Assembly (NCBI GenBank): GCA_023078685.1
Contig: JALGAS010000002.1
Location: 6,510,001 to 6,574,000, forward strand
Direction of reading: 5' to 3'
DNA length: 64,000 nt
Source of the DNA: Neopestalotiopsis rosae
Lineage: Eukaryota; Ascomycota; Sordariomycetes; Amphisphaeriales; Sporocadaceae
Under the pieces are notes generated by a model, which searched no databases, was not told the origin of the DNA, and saw only the letters and a program-made list of their open reading frames with translations. The position numbers and the translations under genes were made by a program. This document shows positions 1-12,492 of the stretch, one piece after another. Numbering within the stretch: position 1 is the stretch's first letter; every line of letters begins with the position of its first letter.

Positions 1-1619
1 GCACACTAGCTAGATACTCGACGTCTTCCGTGAGTGAAGCGGCAGTGAGCAAACTAGATGTGCTTGCGACTCCACCGACACCGGCCGAGCCTGCCTCATC
101 GCCGTCTATAGCATTGAAAAACTCAATCCATGTTGAGGACCAGGTGATGCTATGGGAATAGACCGCTGTCCTATTGGCCTTGTTCAAGATTGAGAGTATG
201 GGCTGTATCAACGACTCTGCAGTACCATTGGGTTTATTGTAGAGGTTGAAAGTTCCTGTAAATGAGAGCGCCGACGAGGAAGGTGGCCCGGTAATCGAGT
301 AATAGCCTTGAAATCCACCTGCTTTGAGTTCAGGTAGTTGAGCGTGCAGCTCGGCTATCAATCTCCACCACGCAGACGTGGAGTTGGTCGCTTTCAGAAT
401 GCTGATGGCCCAGGTGGTGGTCTGCGGCATCGCGTGTGCCTTGACTGTGAGTTCTGTAACAACGCCAAATGTTCCGCCCCCTCCCCCGCGGATGGCCCAG
501 AACAAGTCGGAATTCTGGCAGTCGTTTGCCACGATGATGTCTCCCGATGTCGTTACGACCGTTGCTTGGAGGACATTGTCGACCCCCATGCCAAACTCGC
601 TCGACAACCAGCCATGCCCTCCTCCCATGGTCCAGCCGGCAACTCCAACACCCTGGATGAGGCGCTTGTTTTCAGCACAAAGCAGGCACTCACTGCGGAA
701 ATGGGCTTGACTAACCACATTCGAACCGCCAACGACGGTCAGGTTCTTTTGAGCGGCAGCTTGGAAAATCTCACCGTCCTGCACCCCAGCGCCTACAGTG
801 AAGGCTTTTTGAGGCTCTGAATTCCAAGTCAAGGTAGTGTTCAAACTGTCACACGATGGTGTGAAATCGTCGAAATAACTGATATCCTTCATATGATGCG
901 TCCAAACCCTGTAGCTAGTCAGTCGTCTTTCCATATCCCTCAAAGATAGCCGGAGACTGACGAGAGGCTACCGAATGCCAAACTCCTGTCATCATGATCA
1001 GCAACTCTGTGAACTTGATCCACCCAAGCACTCCAGCTCACTTTGGGTTATGTCCCGTATTCTTGACGTTCAATCGCATATTTCGCTCACGTGCGAATCG
1101 GACCGCCTCTTGCACATGCTCAGCCGTCGTAGCGTTCACGCTGTACGGCGGATAGTTGCCCAAGGTACACCCCCGGCTCCCAGCCAGAGCATCACCGGCG
1201 GTGCTCGTGCCGTTCTCGTCAATCGGGTTGCAGCTGTTGTTGGCCTATGACGGCATGTAGTTACTCACAGGGTCGCGGGAGTGGAATGCAGGGTCGTTCC
1301 ACGAAGCGGTGACATTTTCGCAGGTTACCGGATCGTACCTCGGGTTCTCACGGTAGCAGACGGCGGCTGGAAGTTCAGTCCGCAGCAGTCTTCCTTGTAG
1401 AGTGGCATTGAGTGCCGCCCAGTCTGCTTCCGAGGGCCAGCAAGGTTCGCTGGGGACCTAACGTGTGTGGTATCAGCCCTTGGCCTCGAGCAACAAATGT
1501 ACCTTGGTGGCTGTAAGCTGGAAGCGTGTATACTTGACATATACACATTTACAATGTAGTGAGTGGCCAGTGATCCCAAATGTCGAGATTAAGAGTAGAA
1601 GCCGCGCTTTCCCAACCAT
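1..1619 (-). pseudogene. FAD-linked oxidase (berberine-bridge type), nonsense mutation, 3' end outside window
   Basis: Secreted flavin oxidase of the BBE-like family. Five exons can be read: 1619-1545 (signal peptide starting MVGKARLLLLIS), 1457-1042, 985-962, 908-716 and 652 to the window edge; the introns are 53-87 bp with GT..AG ends. Visible family marks are the CWPSEADW block, NTGHN (FAD-attachment His region), SLAFGSLSVWTHHMKDI, GWTMGGGHGW and FWAIRGGGGGTFGVVTE. In exon 2 the conserved stretch before ANNSCNPI is broken by TAG at 1245-1247 (minus strand), exactly where relatives have Trp. Homology continues in the same frame on both sides, so this is a single nonsense change, not a gene end. 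A 24-base GT..AG segment spanning the stop could be called an intron but is too short to be credible. The C-terminal substrate/BBE domain lies beyond position 1. Confidence 0.8.
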
Positions 1620-2626
1620 TTTCAGCTGATAATTATCTTGGGCAAGGTGAAAAGAGTATAGGCGTGGATCCGCAAGGTGGATACAAGGTCCCAGCCATGA
1701 GCAAAGACTTAAAAGTCGTGGACAAGAGTCACTTCTTTTCTGGGTGATCCTTACGTCAATTGTATTCTCGGCTACCATTAGACCGACGTGGTCATCCTGC
1801 ATATAGAACATGTAATTCAAAGTCCGAAAAATACTGACTTTTCGTATAGGGACGCACATGACAATGGGCTAGCGTCTCCAGACTCAACCGGGTGCAACAA
1901 CCCCATACCAAAACCCGACGCACATGACAGCTATGGCATACAATGAGAAATGGGGTAAATGACAATATAAGCCTATTGCCTTAACCCCAGGTCGCAACTC
2001 TCGGCAATTTGTATCTTTTGCGGGGTAGGCCAATCGTGTGCTCTGCCGAAGGAACCGTTGTTGGACGGTGTCACTCGCCATACCAGAAATGCTTGTTCAT
2101 CCGAGCCGAGCCCTTCCCTTGTGTGGCTGTATCGAGACTGGCCAAGAAATAATGAATTATCGCACACAAGTCCCTAGCTGAATACCTTTTTACGCATTTA
2201 ATGCGAGATTCCGAGTACGTAGAGACTGCTTGAAATACGGATTCTAATCGGCACACACGGGAAATTTATGCCTCAAATACTACGTAGAATCAAGAAATAT
2301 ACTTCCAAGTCTCGCCTGGATTTCCTCCGGATGCCGATACAAACACAAGTAAACACTTGGCCGATATCGGGAGTCAAAGCCATAGCCTTGCTATTCGGAT
2401 GAACGAGGATAATTGGCCTTTGGGATGTAGGACCCAACCTGGGCCGAGGTTCTGGCTGTATCAAGCTGTCAAAGAATCAGCTGAACAGAACCAATCTTCT
2501 TTTACGTTTACACGACCGGCTGAGCGCTTATGTATATATATATATATATAGACACTTGGACGCCTTCAGATATGCGATCAAAGCAAAAGCGAAACAGTAG
2601 CTTCGTGCCCGCGGCGACTACAAGAC
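1620..2626. other. Divergent intergenic region
   Basis: This is the shared upstream region of the oxidase pseudogene and the secreted beta-glucosidase. It holds no convincing coding sequence. The only clear structure is a (TA)9 run near its right end. Confidence 0.6.
2533..2550. repeat. (TA)9 dinucleotide repeat
   Basis: Nine perfect TA units end 76 bases upstream of the beta-glucosidase ATG. The run could act as a TATA-like core promoter element, but position is the only evidence. Confidence 0.6.
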
Positions 2627-5175
2627 ATGTTGTCTCTCATCTTCTTCAGCCTTTTGGTGTCTATCGGCTCTTCTCAAGCAGTAAACTGGAAGAGGACCGG
2701 CTTTTCTCAAGGTAAGCTACCCACACTCCCGTCTTAGAAAAGAATCAATAAAGACTGATAAACATTTTCACTGGAATAGAGCACCGAGATGTGGCCAAAA
2801 GAACCTGGGAAGATGCCGCCCAGCTGGCTAATGCGTTTGTCGCGCAACTCAACTTAACAGAGAAGAGTGCCATGGTAACGGGAAATATTGCCGGTATATG
2901 TGACGGAAACATAAACCCCATCAGCCGACTCAATTTTTCTGGAATTTGTATCCACGATGGTCCAGCCGGCATCCGGGTTGCAGACAAAGCTACCCTCTTC
3001 CCGCCCGGGATCACTATTGGCGCTACGTGGGACAAGGATCTTATGTATGCGCGTGGACTGGCCATGGGACTCGAGTTTCGAGGCAAAGGATCCCACATCC
3101 TTTTGGGGTGCGTATAATACTTGGAAATTTGCAGTTGTTTTGTGCTCTTCATTACTGATCGAGTTCGCAGACCTGTAGCTGGTCCCCTTGGACGTCACCC
3201 GCTGGGCGGCCGCAATTGGGAAGGGTTCGCGTCTGATCCTTACCTCTCCGGTGTGGCCATGGAGGCAACAATTCAAGGTCATCAAGATGCCGGTGTCCAA
3301 GCCGTCTCAAAACACTACATTGGCAACGAGCAGGAGCTGTACCGAATGCCAACTGTCGCGGATGATGGGAAAGAGACTCCGTCCATCTCCTCAATTATCG
3401 ACGACCGAACCTTGCACGAGCTCTACTTGTGGCCTTTCGCCAATTCGATCAAGGCTGGGACGGCGTCCGTAATGTGCAGCTACAACCGGCTTAATCAGAC
3501 GTACGCGTGCGAAAACAACCACGCCTTGAACACGATACTCAAGGGCGAGCTTGGATTCCAGGGCTACATCATGTCCGACTGGTTCGCTGCCCATTCAGGT
3601 GTCAAGTCAATCGAGGCTGGCCTGGACCTGAATATGCCAGGCGTGCTTGACAGTACACTTGCCGCGCTCGCCCTGACCTTGCCATTCGATCAGGTACCTT
3701 CATCCTTTGGTGGAAATTTGACAGCGGCGGTCCGGAATGGTACACTCGATAGTAGCCGTGTTGACGACATGATCAGACGGATAATGACCCCTTATTTTCT
3801 CCTGGGACAGGACGAGGGCTTTCCATCTCTTGATCCCACCAACATTTACCTGTATTATCTCGGATACGGCGTTGATATCGACACGAGTGCGATACCCGAT
3901 GCGGGGGACGTGACGGGCGGCCACGTCGCCCTCGTTAGAGAAATCGGTGCAGCTGGAACCGTTCTGTTGAAAAATGAAGAAAGTATCCTTCCGATACGAA
4001 ATGTTTCGAATGTCGCCGTATTCGGCAATGACGCGCCCGACTCAACAGACGGTCTTTACTTCATGGGCGACATCAGCTCTGCAATTCGCCCATACGGACC
4101 CGAGATGGGCACACTAGCCATCGGCGGCGGTTCCGGCTCTGGCCGCACCAGTGATCTTGTATCGCCGTTAAGGGCGATTCGAGACCGTGGCATTCAAGAT
4201 GGTTTCCGCACTCAGTATATTACCAACAACAACCTCCTGGCGGCGGGCAGTGGTTTCTCAAGCATTTTCCCGATTCCGGATGTTTGCATTGTGTTTTTGA
4301 AGACGTACGCAATCGAGAGCTGGGATCGGATATCCTTCGAAAACGACTGGAATTCCACGTTGGTAGTTGAAAATGTTGCCAGCTATTGCGGTGCCGAAAA
4401 GACTATCGTCGTCACGCACTCGGCTGGCGTGAACACAATGCCTTGGAATAAAGAGGTTGCCGCGATCCTGGCAGCACACTATCCGGGAGAGCAGAGCGGC
4501 AACTCCATCGTCGATGTTCTCTGGGGCGATGTTAACCCTTCCGGTCACCTGACGTATACGATACCTGTGAACGAGTCGGATTACAATATCCCAATCGTAA
4601 ACTTGACAGGAATTGAGCCTCTAGATTGGGATGCGCGGCAGTCCAACTTTACTGAAGGTCTTTTTATCGATTACCGCCATTTTGATTTGTACAACAAAAC
4701 TCCGCTGTATCCATTTGGCCACGGCCTGAGTTATACGACTTTCGATCTGGCCTCCGCATTGAACGTTGCCCAAGTGAGCAGAAACTTGACAGCCATTCCC
4801 ATGTCAAAAGAGATCTCTCCTGGCGGCAACCCCGAATTGTGGGAGACCATCCTGAGTGTCAACGCCACTGTGAGCAATACTGGCCCGATTGCAGGGGCAG
4901 CTGTACCGCAACTGTATCTCTCGTTCCCCACAAATTGCTCTGGTACTGGCTGCACACCAGAGGGGACGCCATCGAAGGTTCTTCGTGGCTTTGAAAAGAT
5001 CTTGCTGTCGGCTGGCGAATCCGCCACGGTCACTTTCCCACTGATGCGTCGAGACGTGAGTTACTGGAGCGTGAATGACCAAGATTGGGTCATACCTACT
5101 GGCAATTTTCAAATTCATGTTGGCTTTAGTTCTCGGGACATCAAAGCTGTAGCAAGTATCGACTTGTTGTCATGA
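2627..5175 (+). CDS. Secreted beta-glucosidase, glycoside hydrolase family 3
   Basis: Hydrolyses terminal beta-D-glucosyl residues from oligosaccharides or glucosides outside the cell. Three exons (2627-2711, 2780-3107, 3171-5175) give 805 residues with consistent phases. The start is chosen because it opens a signal peptide (MLSLIFFSLLVSIGSSQA). The GH3 N-terminal barrel shows the HDGPAGIR block, PVAGPLGRHPLGGRNWEGF, KHYIGNEQE and MSDWFAAHSG with the nucleophile Asp at about residue 274. The second domain ends in FGHGLSYTTF, followed by a fibronectin III-like domain (VSNTGPIAGAAVPQLYLSFP). Many NxS/T sites fit secretion. No lesion was seen. It lies between the damaged oxidase and a glucosyltransferase on the same strand, so a role in releasing a glucosylated metabolite is possible but unproven. 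Confidence 0.92.
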
Positions 5176-6261
5176 TCGAGACTTACACACTTTGAAGATA
5201 GCTTTTGAAGTAGAAATACATCATTGATATCGAACTGTGACTTCAGACCCAATTCTTTACTGCTCCTGAATGGAAAGGCGGTACTTTAGAGCTCTTGCGA
5301 TGCTTTACATTTGAATGTGAGAACATGAAAGGCGTAAGTAGCGGCTGGCGATGGGAGGCGCGGAGGACGGTAAGTGAGGATTGTGGATTGGAGCTTAGCA
5401 GCCCACCAAGGGAATTTTCCATTCTCGAAGAATCAACAGACATACACGGCCGTGCTCTTCAAAGCTTGTTTTTTGATCCCTATTCCACTTCACTACCAGG
5501 AACACTACGTACTGTCACTACTTATGAAGACTCAGGTCAGATGACTGTTCCCTACTGGCTACCTACCTATCTAGTTAGTTGGTTTAATTGTAAGCTATTT
5601 CCAAATTCCGAGGTCTTCTTGTTGATTCATGTCTACCTACCTGGTAGAACATGCAACGAAAAGTTACAACAACGATGGCAATCTTCTTGCTCCATAGCAA
5701 GGCAAACCCATCTGTCCAATCAATTATTTTTCGCACCAATTCGCGAATAAACAGTGGTACGTGAGTTGCGTCAATTGAGTTGGTGCTGGCTAGTGTGGAG
5801 CAGCGTCAAGGCCTGGAGCCCTTCTAGCGCCCTTCTAGCGTCCAAGGCCAGCGATCGGAATTTCTCTTGGCTTTTTGAACTTCATGCTTAACCGTAAGAC
5901 CCCACTTACAGTAGAGCTTGTTCCTCACCAACCGGTGAGTTGTTCGTGCATCAACAGTGCGAAACTCCTTTTCAACGGCGGTTCCAATGGTACTTCCAGA
6001 CCGTTGGGTCCGAAATTGATTAAATATCGATAACAAATGAGTGATAGCAAAGATGATGAGGTGCTATCCCTCGCTGCATAAAATGGCAGGCAACAGCAAA
6101 CGTCAAGAACACCCTGACCTTCCACGGACAGACTTTCGATACCCAAATTGTGCCGTCTTTCAAGGGCACGGTGGACATACCATCACAAACCAGAGGGTCT
6201 GCCCCGGTCGACCCAATGAGATTGTACTGCTTCGAACAATAACATTTGGCTTTTTCGAGAA
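5176..6261. other. Intergenic region, no gene recognised
   Basis: Only random-looking reading frames are present. Two copies of a 12-base unit (cccttctagcgc-like) lie near 5820-5842, and short ACCT runs near 5562 and 5634. An upstream exon of the following glucosyltransferase may start here but I could not place one. Confidence 0.5.
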
Positions 6262-8824
6262 ATGCCTATGGCCGGACCTGTCCATGTCTCGCTCGGATTT
6301 CCATGCCGTCTTCACATTGTGGTCCAAGTGGTAGGCAGCCTGGACGAGGTAGAAATTTTCATTGTCTTCGCATGTGCTTTGAAGAAGGATGGTCACAGGA
6401 TTCGCATTGCCAGTCACGATGAGTTTAGAAGCATGGTCGAGGAGTACGGGCTAGAGTTCTTTCCTGTTGGAGGAGATCCAACTGAATTCGTGCCTTGCGT
6501 GGTCTCCTCACCACGTCTGGACTCGTATCTTACACCGACGCCTGCAGCAGCAACGGCGCGCAGACGACTCATTTACGAGGATATGATACAGCGTCTTTGG
6601 GAGTCTTGCGTTGCCCCAGATCCGGATCAGGCGACAGACCGACCGTTCATCGCCGATGTGATCATCGCCAATCCCGCAAGCTTTGCTCATGTCCATTGTG
6701 CCGAGCGACTCAAAATCCCTTGCCACCTGATATCGACAATACCATGGACAAGTACTGCGGCTTTTGCTCACCCGTTAGCCGGAGCAAAGTTCAAGTTCAC
6801 CTTGTGGAAGAACAGCAGTAATGACGAAAATAGTGGACAAGAAATCAACATGAATGTGCTTTCATTCATGGCGACAAACCTCTTTGCGTGGAAAGAGTGA
6901 GTTCATCTTACTTTCCGAGACGCCACAGCTGCACTCACTGATGGTTAAAGACTAGGAGAGGTCATCAATCGTTGGCGAGTCGACAAGCTTCAGCTGCCAT
7001 CAATTTCCTCGACCGAAGGACCTCAACTCATTGACGCTTTAAAGATACCGATTACGTATTGTTGGTCTCCGGCACTTGTGCCAAAGCCCCTCGAGTGGGA
7101 TCAACACATAGGTCAGTCATACCAGGGAGGGAGGCGGTATGCATTTATAGCTGATCATGTATGTCATTTGCAGATGTCTGCGAAATCTTTTGCACAGATG
7201 TAGCACCTTATACCCCTTCTCAAGATCTTCAGCGATTTCTAGAAGCGGGCTCGCCACCCATTTACGTTGAGTTTGGAACTCTCGTGGCCGAAGATCCCGA
7301 ACAGCCTCTGGCCATGATTTTGTCCGCTGTTCGAGATGCCGGCGTGCGCGCCATCATTTCGCATGATTGGAACACGCCGAAACTTATCGCTGGAGCGGAC
7401 ATTTTCTACACCATGGACTGTTCGCGTGAGTGGGTGCTGGCTCACGTGCCAGTGGTCATACACCGTGGCGAAGCAGGAATGACCGGGTGCGGGTTGCGTC
7501 ACGGTTGTTCAACAATCACCATTACACGGACTGGAGAGTGAGTTCTCTCATGAGCACCTCTCGAACCTGCATTGCCCAATCTAACATGAGGGATATAGCC
7601 ACTCATTCTGGGGTATGGCCGCTGCGCGAGCTGGAGCAGGGCCAAAACCTCTTGCATACGAGGCTCTGACTGCTGAGTCATTGACAGAAGCCATCCGGTT
7701 CTGTCTGACACCAGAAACTCGATCTGCTGCAACAGCCATTGGACATAAGTTGGCAACAGGAGACGGCTTATCCGCTGCAGTGGCTTCATTTTATCGTCAC
7801 CTGCCAGCCAACAAGATGGCGTGCGACCTCATGCCAAGCGACTCTGCCATCTGTGAGTATCAATCTCATGGCAGAAAGTTGAAAATAAGCCGAGGTGCAG
7901 TGGCTATACTATGGAATCAAGGCAAAATCAATATGGCTGACTTGAAAATGTGAGTGCGGTCCTATTTCTCATCATCCAAAGACGACGCAAATTGATTAAT
8001 CCTTTTGTAGACGCAACTCTGGAAATATTATGATTGATCATCGTCGATGGGAGCCCATCTCAGCGGTCACAGCTGCATCAATTGCGACCATGTTTGATAT
8101 AGCTGATGCGGCTATTGATGCTGTGCGTATACCTCTATCAGAGTACCGCAAAATGAATGGATCGGCTGTGCCCAAAATGTCCATATGCCGGTCTGATTCG
8201 GCGGTGGAAGGGTGCTGTATCAGTGATGCGGAACTGCCTTTTACAACAGAGCTCAAGTTGATCGAAGCCATGGAAGAAGAAGAGGCTCGGAATAACCTCG
8301 TCCCCATCTTGACTTCGACAGCCTTTGGTCTCGGGAGGGTGGTGACTCGATCGACCCGTGGGGTGCTGGTGGACATACCCCTAGCAGCTACCGAGGGAAT
8401 GCGCGCCGTGCCCCAGCTGTGGGGGGAATCAGTCGAAGCGCACAAGCCCGTAGAAGATTGGCGCAGCGGCTTCAAGGTTGCCGCAAGATCGTTCACGGGC
8501 GGCATCTCGAGTGCCGTCACCGGGCTCTTTATACGCACAGCCGAGGGGAAGAAGCGCGGTGGCACAATGGGAGCGGTAAAAGGTCTCGGGCAAGGGGCTT
8601 TGGGCTTTGCCACTAAGTCGACTGGCGCCATCGCTGGCCTGGTGACGTACCCGGCTCAGGGTCTGTCTCGTAGTATTGCTACGAGGGGCAAGAATAGTGC
8701 TCGGCAGGAAATCATGGAAGCCGTTTGGGCAGAGGCCGACTGGTTGTATAACAGTGGAAAATTGCGAGGTGATACAGCTGCTATCATTAGTGGCTTCGAT
8801 GCATTCTTTGGGCCAAAATCATGA
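6262..8824 (+). CDS. UDP-glucosyltransferase, GT28 N-domain / GT1-like, sterol-glucosyltransferase type
   Basis: Fungal relative of sterol 3-beta-glucosyltransferases. Five exons (6262-6896, 6951-7111, 7174-7537, 7599-7949, 8011-8824) splice in phase to 774 residues. The N-terminal Rossmann half begins LHIVVQVVGS and continues ACALKKDGHRIRIASH and VEEYGLEFFPVGGDP. The C-terminal donor half contains PPIYVEFGTLV, HVPVVIHRGEAGMTGCGL and TGDHSFWG. The last exon carries a glycine-rich region (FTGGISSAVTGLF, GALGFATKSTGAIAGL) that resembles VPS13/ATG2-type C-termini. The hallmark after VVGS, usually RGDVQPF, reads LDEVEIF here, and the donor-site HHGGAGT reads HRGEAGM, so activity is uncertain. The 5' end is also uncertain: the ATG used lies only about 15 residues before the conserved domain, while relatives have a longer N-terminus. 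Splices were chosen by family continuity. Confidence 0.82.
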
Positions 8825-10371
8825 CAATATAAGTTTTGCTCATGACTAATTAATTTAAATGTTTAATTCTTTCAGTCCTGAATATAGGAACAAAGTGATC
8901 ATGTCTCATGTTATGGGGTTTGATTTCTTGAGTTTAAGTGTCTGAGCACGGAGCTTGGTTAGAGTGGCTAACCTTAGACCGTTAGTTGGGCGAGCGCTGT
9001 GCTGAAATCAGGAATCTGGTGCAAAGCTTGCTGCTGGATTCGCTGGAGCTAAGATATTAACCGCGCAGAAGTCTGCATACGGAATTTCCATTATTGACAT
9101 ATATTTTGCTATTTAAAAAGATTTAAATAACATATCTACTCTATTATATTTTTCATATAACTTAGTTTCTAGTTTCTTTTACTTTCCTTATATTTATTTT
9201 AATTATTATGCGCAGTATTATGCTTGGTTCGGTAGTGTATAGGCAGTTGTCATATCCGGGTCGCATATCCAATGCTGGTGGGCACCCTTCTCGCCGCAAT
9301 CTTTGTATTCGCGCTTTTCTTGTCGGATGTAGCAGCGCATTCGGTTTCATGGACCAAGCTTCGAAATTGCTAAGCCGATATATCTTCTTGTATCTCCTGT
9401 TTTTTTATAATGCTTTGCTAAATCTACGTAGCAAGCCAAACGCTTTTTGTAGGTTGGAATCCGTGGAAAATACTCCAAAAGTTTAGCTATGGTCATTGTA
9501 GTAGGTGCAGTACTCAGCCCCACCAAAACCTAGCGACATATCGGACTGACTAGTCCTGACCATTTCAATCGCAATAATGTTTTCGTTCCAATGCTCGACT
9601 ACGGGCTTCGTTCATTCCTCTTCTACAGGAACATGACAAGCTCATGCGATAGTGTAGTCTGATTGAGACTTGTAAACTCCGCTTTTTCTATACAGCTACT
9701 CGTCTCATACTTCACCCTACACCACAACCACTCCTAATGCCACATTATGAAACGTCTCTTGATCATGTCTTTCGAACACATCTCTAAGTATTCGAATTAC
9801 AGACGTATCACATGCATCCTCAGTCTGCTCGTGAGTTATTCATTCCGTCGTATCGAGTACAGGTACGTTATACGATAGGCCATCGGTACACACACAGAAG
9901 GCACCGTGCACGGGTCTTGCCAAGCTGTCTCACGTCATTTCTAGCCCTCAAAAATGGCCAGCCAGGAACCTAGGTACTCTTCAGACCCTTCCTGAGGACT
10001 TAAATTGCAGTAAAAGAGCCGCATTACGCCATTGGACCTTCACCGCAGTGAGTTCAGCCATGTATCTGTGTACCAATCATCTTATATCTGATCTACAGGG
10101 GTCGGCCGAGATCAAAACCAACAGCATGCACATCCCTGCTTGTGTTGGCTGCGACTATCGTATGCCGTCTAAAGGCCACTTTGACTGTCTGGCTGTCCTT
10201 CGGTGCCAACAGCTTGCCCAGCCCTTTCATGACTAGGAGATATCAAGTCTGATTCCATGCGCGCTTCGGTCTTTGAAAGTCTCGAAAAGTCTCGAAGATC
10301 AGTCTACGGCAGATTCTGAACTATAAGCACCTACACACTTGTCCCCTTTCTACTTATCCATTTCCCTCGCT
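8825..10371. other. AT-rich intergenic region
   Basis: No gene is recognisable. About 9050-9200 is strongly AT-rich with TTTAAA and ATATTT runs. Near 10270-10300 a short direct repeat of a GTCTCGAA-containing unit occurs. Confidence 0.5.
10322..10371 (+). promoter_or_regulatory. Putative core promoter of the P450 gene
   Basis: A TATAAG hexamer lies about 50 bases before the ATG. A pyrimidine-rich tract (about 10338-10370) runs up to the start, a common layout in filamentous fungi. The call rests on sequence resemblance only. Confidence 0.35.
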
Positions 10372-12165
10372 ATGCTGGGCATGCCTATTCTGGACATCTC
10401 TTCCTTTAGGGGTTACCTGGGACTTTGTGCTGTTGTCCCTGCGCTGGTTAGTAGTCATCAGCCTTTGCGCCCATCCATTTGAGCAGTCTCACTACACGAA
10501 CATATGAAGCTCACACGGGGTTGGTAGAAGCTGATCATATCTCCAGTTGCTCGCCAATGCCCTTTACAATCTGTACCTGCACCCTCTGCGCCATGTGCCG
10601 GGCCCATTCTGGGCAAGGGCTAGCGACATACCATCGTGGTACTACACGACCACCGGCAAGCGTCACATTTGGCTGTGGCAGCAATTCCAGATCCATGGAA
10701 AAAGGATCCGTGTGGCACCAAATTTGGTCTTGTTCTGTGACCCAGAGGCCCATGCAAACATTTACGGCATGAGATCCAATGTTCGACGGAGTCCGTTTTA
10801 CGTGGGATTGACCAAGGACATTCGAGAGCAAAACACTTTGAACACTATTGATCCCGCGGAGCATGCCAAGAAGCGCAAGATGCTCAATGCTGCTTTTACG
10901 GACATTTCGGTCAATGCTGCCGCTACCTTCATGAGCAAGCACATCGACCGATGGCACGAGATTATGCTGGACGACCATGACAGCAAAACAGAGTGGTCTG
11001 CTACTGTCGATCTGAGTGAGAAGCTGGATCATCTCGTGTTTGATATCATGGGCGACCTCAGCTTCGGGAGATCATTCAACACCAAGGAGCTTGGGGACAA
11101 CCCGCTCAAGGAAGTACCGTACAACATTATTCGTTACTTGAAGTTCTATTACCCTGTGAGCATGCATTCATTTACGAATCTGTTTATCAAGTCATGTTTA
11201 ACATAAATCAATGCTGACCCTGATTGAAGATTTGCCGCTCTCCTCTGCTAGGTTTGATCATCTGGCTCAAGCCTCGTGGTCTGGATCGGCTCATGCGGCT
11301 CGTCACCCCACGGCCAGTTCAGCAGTTTGACCACTTTGTCGCTGAGAGCCTTGCCAAGCGACTTGAGCTATATGACAAGCAAAAGAATCTTCCCGAGACC
11401 GAGCGTCGTCAGGACTTGATGTACTTCCTATGTCAGGCGCGAGACTCCGACAGAGGTCAGAAGGCAGTGTATAATGAAGACGGGCTTCGAGCAGAGGCTC
11501 TTCTGCTCATCATCGCTGGGTCGGATACCACGACTGCTAGTCTCGCTAGTATCTTCTGGTACCTTGTCAGAGCTCCAAGGTGCTCTCAAAAGCTCGTCGA
11601 CGAGCTACAGTCTGCATTCAAGTCCGCAGACGATGTTGTGTACGGCCCCAAGCTGATGAATTGCACGTATCTTCGCGCTTGTATTGATGAGGGTATGCGT
11701 CTAATTCCTCCCGGGCCCTGCGAGCCTCCCCGAGAGGTTCTTACTGGAGGTCTCACCATTATGAACGAGTATTACCCCGCAGGGACCATCGTGGGTACGG
11801 CTCCATGGTGCGATGCTCGCAATGAGGAAGTGTATGGAGACCCCGGAATTTTTCGGCCGGAGCGCTGGATCGTCAATGAGGCGGCTGGAATGACCCAGGA
11901 GATGGTAGCCGAAATTCGAACCAATTTCCACCCCTTCCTGACGGGGCCCGGCAGCTGTGCTGGCAAGAATATTGCCATGGTGGAGATCATGCTCGTGGTC
12001 GCCAAGACACTTGTTCGTTTTCACTTGAGAAGAGCACCAGGGTCGACCTTGGGGGAGGGTAGCCCTGACCTAGGCTGGGGTGAACGAGATAGGAGACAGT
12101 TTCAAGTAGTCGATGCATACATCTCGGTGAAGCAGGGGCCGGAAGTTCAATTCAGGAAGAGATGA
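10372..12165 (+). CDS. Cytochrome P450 monooxygenase
   Basis: Membrane-anchored heme monooxygenase of the fungal secondary-metabolism type. Exons 10372-10446, 10547-11155 and 11230-12165 give 539 residues. A hydrophobic anchor (about residues 5-35) is followed by the proline hinge HPLRHVPGPFW. The I-helix reads LLLIIAGSDTTT (about residues 318-329), the K-helix ExxR is EGMR (Glu at about 382), the meander is FRPERW, and the heme loop is FLTGPGSCAGKN with the axial Cys at about 471. The heme loop has Gly where the classical signature has Arg, which many fungal P450s of this GP..C.GK type tolerate. The gene looks intact. It is the first gene of a run of oxidative tailoring enzymes; the substrate cannot be told from sequence. 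Confidence 0.92.
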
Positions 12166-12492
12166 TCTCATCGGGTGACACCTGGTTGATCATTGGAGCC
12201 CTGATGGAGAAACACGTTGACAGATGATCGTTTGGAGAATGGGACGTGGTAGCTTCCCTAGTACACGTGCTACGACAATCAGAGACACGAATGTTGATTT
12301 ATGTGATTGATCACAGTATTAGATATTGGGCTTAGGCCGTATTAACCAATTGTAACTTCTTTTCATGGTTTTGTGTATATTTCGTTTTCTTTCGACACTG
12401 GCCAAGTTTCACTGTTTGGTGTGGAGAAATGGTCCAGCAAAGGCCCTTCTTCGTGGAACAGCTTATGGAATATAGGGTGAGCAATAGATTAC
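12166..12492. other. Convergent 3' intergenic spacer
   Basis: Spacer between the 3' ends of the P450 and the minus-strand DUF829 gene. No feature seen. Confidence 0.5.

Noticed and set aside
338..820. Plus-strand ORF of 160 codons
   Set aside because: It is antisense to the BBE oxidase exons, whose family motifs are clear on the minus strand.
1237..1260. 24-base GT..AG segment as an intron removing the BBE stop
   Set aside because: It is too short for a spliceosomal intron, and the removed residues align with relatives.
8038..8631. Minus-strand ORF of 197 codons
   Set aside because: It is antisense to the last exon of the glucosyltransferase, which shows the family sequence.
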